Source of the DNA: Cryptomeria japonica
Lineage: Eukaryota; Streptophyta; Pinopsida; Cupressales; Cupressaceae
Length of the DNA: 64,000 nt
Direction: 5' to 3'
Assembly (NCBI RefSeq): GCF_030272615.1
Contig: NC_081412.1
Coordinates: forward strand, 40,292,791 to 40,356,790
Below, in pieces: positions 21,937 through 33,839 of this stretch. Position 1 is the first letter of the stretch, and each line of letters starts with the position of its first letter. The notes beneath the pieces were generated by a model. It was given only the letters and a program-made list of their open reading frames with translations. It ran no database searches and was not told where the DNA came from. The position numbers were made by a program, and so were the translations under genes.

Positions 21937-24606
21937 TTGAAATTTTCCAAACAAGATCAATTGAATCCAAACAAATCAAAGGAAACCATTGATCACTCAT
22001 GCATGACTAATCCCCATATTCTGAGAAGAAAGAACTTTTATCATAACATCACATTGAAGAAACAACCACCTAGTTTTTCCAAGTTCATCAAGAGAAATAA
22101 GTTTTTATACATCAATCGTCAACTCTTCAATTCTCATCGGGTATTCCTTCATCATGTCAAACGTTATATCCAAAACAAATCCAACGAATTTGACAAAGAG
22201 CCCTTAAAAACAAGAGCCTACTGTCAAAAGTCTACTTTTAATCAAATCATAAACCGCGGAGGAAAAATCAATCCGGCATTCTTGCCCGACGAGTGTATCA
22301 CTTATAACACATCTCGACCAGAACCACCCACCTTGAGCAACATATCAACAAGGATTTTGTCCCCTTCATCACTGAAAGTTTCTACTAAAATGCATGTTAC
22401 TCGCTCTCAAAGAAACCAACAAAGCGAGACACACACAGAGTCTAGTATGAATCAAAGGTTGTCAAATCCTTTTGAAGTTTCACACTTAGAAGAGACTGAA
22501 ATTTCTGAAGCGCTTCTTAATGAATGTCAGGAAAACCCTTCATTCCAAAAGCTTGTAGAAAGGCTTATGGAAAATGAAAAAGAAAAATATTTGCTCATGC
22601 TTACAAGTAAAGGCGTTAAACTTCCCGAAGATTTAGACACAAACATCTTTAGAACCGGATCTTGACAATATGCATATCAAGAACAACAAAGAGAAGAAGA
22701 AACTCATAACCTTGAACAACACATACCTGAGCAACACATTCCAGAACAACGTATACCAGAAATGCCTATGCTCAAGCTAGAAACCCCAGAGCAAAATATA
22801 CCATTTAACACACCTTTTCAGCTGAGAACTAATACAAGGGAAGAGTTTCTTCCTCGGCAAAATAATGCGCCTTTGGTTTCTCTTACTCAACAAATGCAAA
22901 TGTTACAAAGACAAATACATGACATGCAACAAGGGACAATAGTGTGGTACTCTTTAAACGAAATCTGTCCTTATCCATTTGACAGAAGATTGAACATGGT
23001 GCCTTTACCTCCAAACTCAGACATTCCCAAATTTGACAAATACGATGGAAAAAGTGATCCCCGTGATCATGTCAGAGAATTTTGTACCATGAGTCTTGAG
23101 TTTGCTCATGATGACACCTATCTGATGAGGTTATTCCCAAGAAGCTTGGGAGGGCAAACAATGGAATGGTTATCCAAAATTACACCACCTGTCAGATCAT
23201 TTGATGAATTGGTTAATAAATTCATAACCCAATACTCTTATAACATCCAACATGTCATAACTATGCTAGATGTTTGCAACACTAAACAAAAGAACAATGA
23301 AACATTCATGATATTCCTTCAACGCTGGCGACGTATGGTCTCCAGATATCCTCGAGATATTCCTGAAAAGGAGAAAATGGAAATCTTCATTGACAATCTG
23401 AATGGTGAAATGAGTTATAGGCTAAAACTTCAATGTATACCGTCTTTCACTAAATTGATTGAAAATGGCATTCAAGTAGAGGAAGCGTGTGTCAAAAAGG
23501 GAACACTCAAATTCTTCAAGGAAGGAACAAACTCATCAAACTACAATAACTAGAATAACACCAACCTAGACAAATCTCGATTTTGGACTTGAAACAAAAA
23601 CGAAGGCAACAATGACTCACATGATCCCAAATCTAAGCAACTAGTGCTTGCATTATCTGGAAATCCTCAAAATACAAAAAATCCTAAAAATGCTAATACA
23701 AATGCTAACACATATGCACCAAACACCGATCAAGGACAACTCAACACAAACAACACCAATGATACTCAAAGCAAAAGCATGAATCCAGGACCTAACAATA
23801 ATTCACGCAACAACACAAACAATTTCCAAAAACGTATCTTCACACCACTGGGGCAATCACTAGAATCAACATTCAAAGAACTTTTGGCAAACAAGATTCT
23901 TTCTTTGCCTCCAATCAGCAACTATGAACCCAAAATCAAACCACCTTGGTGGAATGATTCACACTATTGTGATTACCATCATAACAAGGGTCATCGGACG
24001 ATTGATTGCATGAGATTGAAACACATGGTGCAAGATATGATTGATCGAGGTGACTTAATGGTAGATGGTCTCAAAACAAATGGTGATCACGGAGCCTTTA
24101 AAAATCCTCTCCCAAATTACAACAAAGATGGAGCTTCAACCTCGGATGATACACGCGGAGCTCGTATCAACCATATCTACAACAACACCATAAATCACAT
24201 ATTAGCTGAAGATCATCAAGTAAATGTCATCACCAGCCGAGATCAATGTGATCATGAATCTGTCAATGTAACAACCCGAACTCAAAAATATGTCTTAAAA
24301 GGACATACGTCACCTGCAACTACTACACCAAAAATCCAATATGACTTGGTTAACCAACTACGCAAAACTCTAGCTCAGATATCTATACTAGAATTGCTGA
24401 AACTATCACCAAAGCACAAAGACATATTGGAACAAGCGCTATTGGAAACCAGTGTACCCCAAAATCTGGATACAGACAAATTTCAAGCCATGGTCGCCCA
24501 TATGATAGGACCTCATAACCTCACCTTCTCAGAGCATGACAATGCTTCCTTAAACCATCCGCATAACATTCCTCTCCATATCGAAGTCATTGTTTACAAA
24601 CACTGA
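21937..24606 (+). pseudogene. Tat gag
   Basis: One reading frame from 21937, broken by TGA at 22663, TAG at 23551 and TGA at 23590. The retrotransposon gag (capsid) domain is at about 23010-23520, with FPRSLGGQTMEWLSKI, FDELVNKFITQYS and ETFMIFLQRWRRM, typical of Gypsy gag. A knuckle of spacing C-X2-H-X4-H-X4-C lies at about 23968-24009 after WWNDSHY. A Gln/Glu-rich coiled-coil-like part precedes the capsid. It forms the particle and binds the genomic RNA. The stop at 24604 separates it from protease, but the frame is the same, so gag and pol were one ORF. Confidence 0.85.
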
Positions 24607-24960
24607 GTGAAAAGAGTCTTAATAGATGGAGGAGCTGGACTTAATATATGTACTTTAAAGCTTATCCATGCATTAGGCTTTTCAGAAGAGTCTATTGATC
24701 CCTGTAAGAAGATTACCATAAAGGCATATGATGATGAGGAAAGGTCCTCTAAAGGAACTGTGATGTTACCTATTCAAGTGGGACCAGTGCAAAAGGATAC
24801 TATGTGTCAGGTCTTAGACATAGATCTCACCTACAATATTTTGTTAGGGTGACCCTGGATACATGAAATGCAAGCAGTGCCTTCTATGTATCACCAGTGT
24901 GTCAAATTTCCTTATGACGGACAAGAAATCTCCATATCTACCGATCACAATCCATTTCAA
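24607..24960 (+). pseudogene. Tat aspartic protease
   Basis: VLIDGGAGLNICT carries the Asp-Gly-Gly active-site variant, and YNILLG followed by PWIHEMQAVPS is the Tat-type protease end. A TGA at 24850 falls exactly where the conserved Arg of LLGRPW is expected, consistent with CGA to TGA. The protein would cleave the Gag-Pol polyprotein. Confidence 0.85.
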
Positions 24961-26111
24961 CATTGCAACGCAATGGGGGTAGCCCAAGATAGTTTGGTTC
25001 CTCATAATAGAGAAAAGCAGCGATCTTCAACATCAGATCTACAAACAGCAAAGCCCAACTCCTTATTTGGAGATTTCAAGCAGAAAATGCAAATCAAAGA
25101 CCAAGGCATGGGAGAATACTCTTTGGAGCCCTTATGTTTATCCAAATTGCCAACATCACCTAGATCTCATGGATTGCCTACTACATCAATGCATCTGGTA
25201 ACTCAGCCTATCACCAAATTTGATGGTACCTTCATCCAATTGGGCACTCTAGCACATGAATCAGAAGACAAGGATATTCTTAGCTGGTTATACAAAGATG
25301 AGGAAGAAGGTAACAGAGCAGCTACTCTAGACATTGTTCTACCTACACACTTGTATGGAAAAGGATACTTAATCATGCAGCAAATGGGATATGATGGTAA
25401 AGGACCTATTGGGAAACGCAAAAAAGGAGTCACTGAACCCATAGATCTTCCTTCACAGCCCAGTAGAGACAAAATAGGACTGGGTTGTAAGCTCACTTTC
25501 CTATTAAGAAAGCCGCCCTGCATAACTACAAAACCTCAATGGAAAGTAAAGAAGAAGTACAAAGAAGAATCCTGGCAAGAAGCACTCTTTGAATCAGCAG
25601 AAACACTCCGTAAGGCACGGGAACGTCAAGATCAGAAGTTACATCAGGAAAAAATTCTAAGCCACAAAAGGGCCATATTGGCAGCAGTAGCTCATGTTCA
25701 AAATCCACTATCTCAAGAACCAATAAAATCATCTCCAGATACCTTTATTTTTCCCCAAGGAGGCACAGTCTATGAACAAATACAAAAAGTAGAAGCAGGA
25801 TCTGACACCGAATCAACCAAAACTATCAAAATGGTATCCATCATCAAAGATTTGTTTTCACCATACAACATACCTATTTATAGCACTGATAGAATCTGGA
25901 TGATGCCTCTGAGACTGATTCCAATGAATATGAATGGAGTACCTGCTCCAATGCTACTAAAAATATCCCTGATGATACTGATTCCATATCCCTTTCTCAA
26001 GAAGAACATAACGCAAAAGATAGACCTCTTGAATTTGGACCACAGAATATCTATAATGCCAAGGAAAGCGAACAAAAACATTATGAACAAGTCTATAAGG
26101 AAGATAATACC
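24961..26111 (+). pseudogene. Protease-RT linker with G-patch-like segment
   Basis: At about 25356-25446 the frame reads GKGYLIMQQMGYDGKGPIGK and then KKGVTEPI. The Gly spacing, the aromatic and the MGY core match a G-patch, an RNA-binding or helicase-partner motif also known after the protease of betaretroviruses. A Lys/Glu-rich helical stretch follows. Near 25890 the coding frame moves by one base: downstream, frame 3 is acidic and coding-like while frame 1 turns into basic out-of-frame sequence ending at 26136. Confidence 0.6.
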
Positions 26112-27560
26112 ATGGAAGACCTCGACGAAATCCTAGACTTCTTTAAAACCAAGAACAATCACGATGAAAACTCTGTCCTAACACTTATAGTAGCAAAACT
26201 TGATCCACCTAACGATTCCTTACCGCTTGTCTTTCTTTACCTCATCGACTGGGATGAACCTGAAATCCATGATATACCAATTTTCCCAGATGATGAATCT
26301 ATTATCCATTACCTATGTACCGTAGATCCGGAAACAAGCTCTACTAGTGAGCAAAGTAACGATGTCTGCCAATCAAGGAGTGCCAAGTCTCTCAGTCGCA
26401 AAAATAAACCAAATGAAAGATCTGATGCTGAAAACAAGTCAATGGGAGCTCTAGATCACAAAAAAGTAAAAATAAAGGACGCATCTGAGGGTGAAAACCT
26501 TTTTAAGGCACCTAACGATGGGAGACTTGACACTCTTCCTGAACACTTTCATGAGCAATCACCCATATTGATTGAACCCACTCAATCAATCAACATTGGT
26601 ACCATAGAAGTAGTCAAAAACATACACCTTGCAGAATCTCTGACAAAGGAGGAAAGATCAGCATTCATCATTTTCTTTAAAGAACAGCAAATTAATTTTG
26701 CTTGGTCATATGCCGATATGCCCAGAGTCAATCCACACTTGATCATGCATCACTTGTCCATCTCTTCAGGAGTTAAACTAGTCAAGCAAAAGCTACGAAA
26801 GATGAATCCACAGGTAGCACTCATGCTCAAAACTGAACTAAAGAAACTATTAGATGTCAGATTCATCTGACCCATTGACTATGCAGAATGGATTTCCAAC
26901 ATCGTTCCAGTATCAAAACCAGATGGTAGTATCAGAATATGCACTGACTTTAGAGACATCAACAAAGCTTGTCCAAAAGATGACTTTCCTCTGCCCAGTA
27001 TTGACATAATTGTAGATCTCACAGCAGGCCATGTAATGCTCTCACTAATGGATGGTTTCTTAGGCTATAATCAAATCAAAATAGCCCCAGGAGATCAAGA
27101 TAAAACATCATTCACCTGTCCTTGGGGAACGTACTGTTGGAATGTTATGCCTTTTGGCTTAAAGAATGCAGGGGCTACTTATCAAAGAGCAATGACAACA
27201 ATCTTTCATGACATGATGCACACATTTATGGAAGACTACGTGGACGATTTACTAGCTAAATCCTTCACTAGAGTAGAACATCTCGACATCCTAACAAAGA
27301 TCTTTGATCGATTGGAGAAATTCCAAGTTAGGCTCAACCCTAAGAAGTGTGTCTTCGGGGTTACATCAGGCAAGTTACTAGGCTACATAGTCTCAGCTAA
27401 GGGTATTGAAGTAGATCCAACAAAGGTACAAGCCATTATGGAGATGCCACCACCAAAGAATATCAGTCAACTCCGATCTCTACAAGGGCGACTTCAATCA
27501 ATCAGGCGATTCATCACTCAACTAGCAGATAAAAGTCTCTCATTTAACCATTTGTTACAT
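26112..27560 (+). pseudogene. Tat reverse transcriptase
   Basis: An acidic linker precedes RT from about 26600. Motifs in order: VPVSKPDGSIRICTDFRDIN, KACPKDDFPLP (a Tat-typical phrase), LSLMDGFLGYNQI with the first catalytic Asp, MPFGLKNAGATYQRAM and YVDDLLAKS with the catalytic Asp pair (about 27238-27262). One TGA at 26868 replaces the expected Arg in RFIRPIDYAEW. It copies the element RNA into cDNA. Confidence 0.9.
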
Positions 27561-28109
27561 AAAAATGTACCATTCAAATGGGAAGCCAAATGTGTAGAAT
27601 CTTTTTATCAAATCAAACAGTATCTGATGAATCCACCAGTTCTAGTACCACCAGTCGCAGGAAAGCCACTTATCCTATATATCTCAACAACAAATATATC
27701 GTTGGGGGCACTATTGGCACAAGAAGATCAACAAGGGAAAGAATGAGCCATATACTACATCAGTAGGACATTGAATGGCTATGAACTCAACTATACATTC
27801 ATTGAAAAGGCCTGCCTAGTAGTGGTCTTCGCATCTCAAAAATTCTGACATTATATGCTAGCACACACCATTAAGCTAGTCACAAAAATTGATCCTCTCA
27901 AATATCTACTTAGCAAGGCAGCTCTTACAGGCCGATTGGCTAAATGGGTCATGATTCTCAGTGAGTTCGACATTCAATACACAGAAAGACAAGCCATCAA
28001 AGGACAAGCAATTGCAGATCAGCTGGCTGAAGCACCACTACCAGGAAAACAAACCATGGAGATTGAATTTTCAGACAGGGACGTTCTTGCTATTTCTACC
28101 AAACAATAG
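27561..28109 (+). pseudogene. Tat RNase H (first, retrotransposon type)
   Basis: FKWEAKCVESF and ILYISTTNISLGALLAQED give the Gypsy RNase H start. The following IEKACLVVVFASQKF and KWVMILSEFDIQY complete it. TGA stops lie at 27744 and 27846. The catalytic Asp of the usual Y-x-D/DAS position is Ser-like here (YISTTN), so the first domain may have been inactive, as is known for vestigial RNase H in dual-RNase H elements. Confidence 0.8.
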
Positions 28110-28560
28110 ACCCTATACTTTGACGGATCCTACACACAACATGGTTCAAGTGTTGGCATTCTATTCATCACTCCTAAAGGACACACTATACCGAGATCAT
28201 ATAGGCTTATGTTCCCATGCACAAATAATGTGGCTGAATATGAGGCATTGGTTATAGGCATCAAAATGGCCATAGAATGGAAAATCACAGAGTTAAAGGT
28301 CTACGGAGACTCACAACTATTCGTCAATCAAATCAACAACAACTATCAGACAAAGGATGACAAGCTACTACCCTACAAGTGAATGGTGGATGACTTCAAA
28401 CAATATTTTGTGCACATCACCTTCAAGAAAATGCCAAGGTTGAACAACAAAGCAGCCGATGCCATGGCTACTGTCGCTTCATTACTACAAATTCCAGAGC
28501 AACAAAGTCGTTATGAGTTCCTGGTAGAGCAACTGTTCTCCCTAGCCTATGACCACTCTG
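28110..28560 (+). pseudogene. Tat second RNase H (archaeal type)
   Basis: TLYFDGSYTQHGSSVGILF, then TNNVAEYEALVIGIKMAIEW and LKVYGDSQLFVNQI carry the D-E-D residues of the archaeal-type RNase H. This second domain is a diagnostic acquisition of the Tat lineage. TGA at 28380 interrupts before MVDDFK. NKAADAMATVAS closes the domain. Confidence 0.85.
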
Positions 28561-29858
28561 AATCCCATGTTATCTATGCCTTAACTGGTTCAGATTCTCC
28601 GTTATATGGACCAATTTACGACTACCTCAAGAACAATATCTTACCAATTGACCAATCCCGTAACCAAAAACATAACTTTATCCAGCAAGCTGCCCGTTAT
28701 ACCCTTACTGCTGATACCTTGTATCATCGAGGTCTAGATGGTACTCTTCTTCATTGCCTTGATCGTAATGATTTTGATTCCGCTTTACACGAGCTTCACG
28801 AAGGTATTTGTGGCACACATTCAAGTGGTACTACTCTTGCTAAAAAACTTCTAAGAATGGGATACTATTGGCCTACAATGGAGAAAGACTCATATCACTT
28901 TGCCAATAAATGTCCTAAATGCTAGATCCATGGTAATCTGATACATGCACCCGCACAGGAACTGCAGCCATTTACAACATCTTGGCCCTTTTGTCAGTGG
29001 GGACTAGACTTAGTTGGAAAAATTCATCCTTCATCTTCAAATGGACACAAGTTTATTATAATAGCAACAGAATACTTTACCAAATGGATAGAAGCAGTTC
29101 CCATGACCACAGTGACTGGGAAACGAATTGCCTCTTTTATCCTCAATTATCTAATTTGCAGATATGGTATTCCAAGTTCAATCATCATAGATAATGGACA
29201 ACCTTTCAAAAACCAAGATGTACAAGAACTATGTGAAAAATTCAAAATCCAACATCAGTTTTCTACACCATACTACCCATAGGGAAATGGTCAAGCAGAA
29301 GCATCTAACAAGAGAATACTAAAAATCTTAAAGAAAATAGTGAATGATGCAGGCAAAGATTGGCACGTCCAACTTAATCCTGCACTTTGGGCATACAGAA
29401 CTAGCATCCGCACACCTACAGGAGCAACACCATACTCATTGGTATATGGATCAGAAGCCATTTTACCCCTGGAAGTGGAAATCCCATCTCTCAGAGTCTC
29501 TTTGAAAGGTTTAATCCTAGATGAAGAGTATCGAGTTAACCGACTGCAAGAACTCGAACTATTAGATGAAAGACATCAGCATGCTTACACTCATCTCAAA
29601 GCATATCAACAATGCATGTGCAGGAGCTACAATCACAAGGTCATCCCTCGCAACTTCAAAGTTGGTGACCTAGTCCTCAAAGAAAATCCAAGAAATCAGC
29701 AAGATCAAGAAAAGAAAGGGAAATTTGAACCTAACTGGTTGGGTCCCTATGTCATCATATCAGTCTATGGATCAAGTGCCTATCAGCTAACAACTTCAGA
29801 AGGAGATGTGCTCGACGAACCAAATAACAACATCCATCTGAAGAAGTACTACACTTAA
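28561..29858 (+). pseudogene. Tat integrase
   Basis: The zinc-binding HHCC part is at about 28790-28922 (ELHEGICGTHSSGTTLA ... CPKC). The catalytic core has WGLDLVG (Asp), IIIDNGQPF (Asp) and GNGQAEASNKR (Glu). TAG at 28923 and at about 29280 both stand where Gln is conserved (CQIH, YPQGNGQ). The C-terminal part with WLGPYVI and LTTSEGD is SH3-like and ends at 29858 without a chromodomain, as in Tat. Confidence 0.88.
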
Positions 29859-30838
29859 GTAGCCTAGTGCATGGAAAAAGCCAAAACAAGCAAAAAAAAA
29901 AAAAAAATCCAGAAAAAGCAAAAACACAAAGTACAATAAAAAACAAATGGTGAAAACCTAGTAAACAGGCGCTCTTGTGAAAGAATAGCTCCTCTATCTA
30001 TCTCCATACCATTTTATCTGTATCCTTAAAAAATAAAAACACTATCAACCATCGCCCGACACTTAGCACATATCCATTCAGGACATATTTAGCATAGTCA
30101 CTATCCTGGGTTATCCATATATATCCTCTTACCACATTCCACCATGGCTTGGAAATCACTGTACATATTCACATCAAGAGGCACACTCAGCTAGGGGCAT
30201 TAAAATCGTCAAAACTTGCGAACATTCAAGATGTCAAAACATAGAAGCATGGCATCCAACAACCAAAACTACGCTCCATCGCAAAACAAAACAAAAAATT
30301 CACAAAAATACCAAGGATGGATGATTTTCTGAAGTACTGAATGTTGCATTATAGCATAAAAATCTTGACTAGTTTTGCATTTTGAACTTTTTAAAAATTA
30401 TTGGATCTCTTCCTTTTCTCACTAAATGCTTCAAAGCTAAGAGATCATGGAGAACTTCCAATATTTTCTTAGTCTTTTGTCTAGGAGGTGATCACTTGTA
30501 CTGTGTGAATACTTGCCTCGAGACATGATACATCAAATATCACTGAAGGCCTGATTCCACTTCACGCATACAAATGATTTAATTTTGTTTGTTTACACAA
30601 TCCACACTTAGGTCATCCTAGTTCAATTATACCTTGACGCTTGTGCTATCTTGCAAAATCCAAACATCATGTAAATTTTTCTCAGGTCATCATGGTTTAA
30701 TTATACCATTATGCTTGTATAAATTTTCAACATATCCTAAACAAATCAATGCTCAATGATGATACCTACAAAGAAAGCAAACAACATATGGTTGTATCGG
30801 GATGACAAATGCAGAATGAGGATGCTCCAAAAATATAG
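29859..30838 (+). other. Tat 3' untranslated region, first part
   Basis: An A15 run at 29893 follows the pol stop. No ORF or repeat is convincing here. Confidence 0.5.
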
Positions 30839-30968
30839 TTGCATATCATTTTACAATTAGTTATATAATTGCATATCATTTTACAGTTAGTTTCATATCA
30901 TTTTAACATAGTTGCATATCATTTTCCAATTAGTTGCATATCATTTTTCACTTAAATACATATCATTA
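30839..30968 (+). repeat. TTGCATATCATTTT tandem repeats
   Basis: Six diverged units of 18-35 bp, each with GCATATCATTTT or a variant, lie in the Tat 3' region. Confidence 0.7.
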
Positions 30969-31433
30969 TCATACATCTCAAAGATACCTTTCATAGCATA
31001 TAAAATCATACATCTCATTTTCAAGATACATCTCACAAACATATTAAAAGCATACATCCTGCATCATACATTATATCATATATCTAAGCATTGCATCATC
31101 ATCACATAAAGACAAGAACACATAAAGCACATACATCCATATAACACACCATATGATCAAAGATAATGATGTTGTATATATATATCTCCCAAAAATGATC
31201 AAAATGTACAAAATATATCATCACTGTGTCCAGTACAAAGAATACAATGATAAACAATACAACAGAGACTCCATCTCTCAAGTATGGCTATCCCCTGACG
31301 GAGATGGTCTGGCTCCAGATGTCCCCACCCCTGGATCTCCAGGGGGATCTTGTCTCGATGGCCCTATCACACCTCAGCTCTCGGACCACGACCCAATATC
31401 TCGAGATTGACTGGATCTCGATTGTGTGAAGCT

Positions 31434-32398
31434 CTATACTCGGCGATCCCTGGGTACTGTAGCCTCATAGTGTCGGAGGTAGTACTCCACCTCCTGAGCT
31501 CTCAAAGATAGCTCTCTCAGGGTGTCTCTCATCAAACCACCCACCTCTACTCTCTGCATGCTGGCTGTAAGCTCCTTCGCTCGCCCCCTCCACTCTATCT
31601 CTATGTCTCGTTCAGTGGTCAACTGCGCAATCTGCCGCTGATATGTCAAAACCTGTGCCTGCAGCTGCTGTATAGTCACCTGCAGGGTCCGAATCTATGC
31701 ATCCCCAACATGAGTGGGGACCCGAACCCGTAACGGTACCTGTGCAGGGGCATCCCCTCTAACTCTGCCTGTCCTTGGTGCTAGAGGTGGGAGCGTCACG
31801 CTAGCTGACAAACTACCATAACCTAGGTATACTACCTTGTGCAGGTCCTTATACAGATGGGCTAGCATAGCCGATCCCGATGCGAACCTGTAGCCCTGTG
31901 TAACCATGTCCTCTAACACCAGCCCCCATCCCACAGAGAATCCCTTTGACCTACGATCAGGACAAAGGAATCCACCAATAAACCCTGCCAGTACTGATGG
32001 AAGTGGTGCATAATCCAGGTCTAGGAACTCCTGCCATGGGATCTCATATCCACAGACTGTCTCATCATGAAAAATGCGGTGAAGGGCCTCTGTGCCACCC
32101 TCCTCCGACTGCTCATATGGTAGTAGTACACCTACTACTGGTATGCGAAGAATCCTGTAACAGTCCTCTGGTGTGACTATCATCTCACCTGTGGCAAAGT
32201 GGAAGGTGTTTGTGTCGCTATGCCACCTCTTGACGAGCGTTGTAAGTAGCCCCCGGTTCACAGTGAACCGAGGCATATCCAACAGGGACGTCAACCTGCA
32301 TCTCTCAATCATATCTAGGTTGGCTTATGTCAACCGAGGTATCAGAGTCCAAGGCCTAGGAAATCTCTCACGCGACTGCACCACGCCCAATCGCTCCT
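31434..32398 (-). pseudogene. Antisense plant-mobile-domain ORF in the Tat 3' region
   Basis: On the minus strand, LTTLVKRWHSDTNTFHFATG then EMIVTPEDCYRILRIPVVG is the start of the plant mobile domain (PMD, aminotransferase-like family). FIGGFLCPDRRSKGF and YRFASGSAMLAHLYKDL follow. After a single in-frame TAG at 31695-31697 the frame continues into a heptad-rich coiled-coil (31679-31434). Upstream, a TAA at 32325-32327 separates the Met at 32312 from further in-frame sequence reaching at least 32398, so the Met is probably not the original start. PMD proteins act in silencing and genome regulation in plants, and antisense ORFs of this kind are known in some Tat elements. Its role for the element is unknown. 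Confidence 0.75.
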
Positions 32399-32526
32399 AT
32401 CAACCAACCAAACAAGTCCAATATTAGTTTCCACATCAAAACAAAGATATCAAAATCAAACTCACATCAACAACATGAAACAATTTGCTCATCTACATCA
32501 AGTTCAACATCCTATCATTTCATATC

Positions 32527-32690
32527 AACTTGTAACATAACTCAAGTTATCAAAAACCATATCAAAACTTGTAACACAACTCAAGTCTCCAAATCACATA
32601 AACTTGTAACACAACTCAAGTTTCCCACCCATATCAGCTTGTAAAACAACTCAAGTTTCCAACCCATATCAACTTGTAACACAAATCCGG
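32527..32690. repeat. ACTTGTAACACAACTCAAGT repeats
   Basis: Five copies of a 20-bp unit lie at about 35-bp spacing. Each unit has inverted arms ACTTG/CAAGT and could fold as a small hairpin. They lie upstream of the antisense ORF. Confidence 0.75.
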
Positions 32691-32889
32691 CTTCACACAT
32701 TTGAACTTGAAAATAAAGTGCACAAACAAATCATGCTTTGATCAAATCAACACATTAATATCTATGCATAACTTGAAATATCGCAAATCAACACAAGTTA
32801 TATCGACACTTATATTGGACAAATCAATAAAAACCATGATAGCAAAACACAACAAATTCACAAATCACCTCATCTCGCAAAATTTTTCC

Positions 32890-33325
32890 TGATGCACTAA
32901 AACAGATTCTCGCTGCACTAAATCTACCCATGCGCTAGTCTATTTACCCTATGCGCTAGACTGACTCTACGTGCTAATCTTTTACCCCCATGCACCACCT
33001 AACCTACCCTATGCGCTAAAACCTATCTATGCGCTAACCTATACCTCGCTGGCACTACCTATTTGCCCCTATGCGTTAGGTCTACCCTACACGCTAAAAC
33101 CCCTTACCCATGCGAACCCTTGTGACCCCTATGCGCTAGGTCTACCCTACACGCTACCCTGTTGACCTGAAGCGCTACCCTACGTTCGACATGTGCTATT
33201 TTCACTCCCTGTGCTAACCTAGACTTTCTATGCGCTATGTTATTTTGTTTCGGACGCAGCCCTAAAATTAAGCTTCATGCGCTACCTAAATTTTTGTATG
33301 CGCTAATTTGCGAATTTGACGCCCT
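32890..33325 (-). repeat. 3' array C of ATGCGCTAA motifs (reverse orientation of leader arrays)
   Basis: About 20 copies of RTGCGCTAR variants occur at 15-30 bp spacing. The motif is the reverse complement of the TTAGCGCAT motif of arrays A and B, so the element's ends carry the same motif family in opposite orientation. Confidence 0.8.
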
Positions 33326-33825
33326 AAAACGCTAAAACCGAATTTCCAAAATCAAAAAATGACCCAAAATAACAAAATCAAAAATCAAAAAAGGGTCAAA
33401 AGTGTTGACTTATTGGTGTTCCATATGCGGCAAGTCTCCGATACCTTCGAACGTGCTCAAAACAATGCACAAATGAATCAAATCAAAGCCCTTTTCCCCT
33501 TTTATAGGAGGAAAATGAAATTAGGGTTAGGGAACCAGGCATGTAATTTGCTCACGGTCTCCCTTATACCCTACACAATATAAATTATCGGGAGATGAAT
33601 CAATTTCAACATTTCACATAGACAAAATCATACATACCACACACAAATCATCAAATCCAATCAAAATTTTCAAAATATTGATTCATCTCCCGAGGGGGCA
33701 TCACACATAAAATCAAATCAGGGGCACGACATGAAAAATAAGAGCAACACAAATATTCCATTTGATCAATAATCACAATGAAACATCATTTTTCTTTGAA
33801 ATAACATGTGCACACACGTCACTTC
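33326..33825 (+). other. Tat 3' region before the polypurine tract
   Basis: AT-rich, without a coding region. ATTATCGGGAGATGAATCAA (33587) and TTGATTCATCTCCCGAGG (33680) form inverted repeats about 90 bp apart. Confidence 0.45.
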
Positions 33826-33839
33826 AAAGAGGGGCAAAA
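33826..33839 (+). other. Tat polypurine tract
   Basis: AAAGAGGGGCAAAA ends directly at the TG of the 3' LTR. Confidence 0.75.

Noticed and set aside
25870-26136. Programmed -1 frameshift between protease and RT
   Set aside because: The switch point lies inside decayed coding sequence with no slippery site or structure that I can support. A point indel is simpler.
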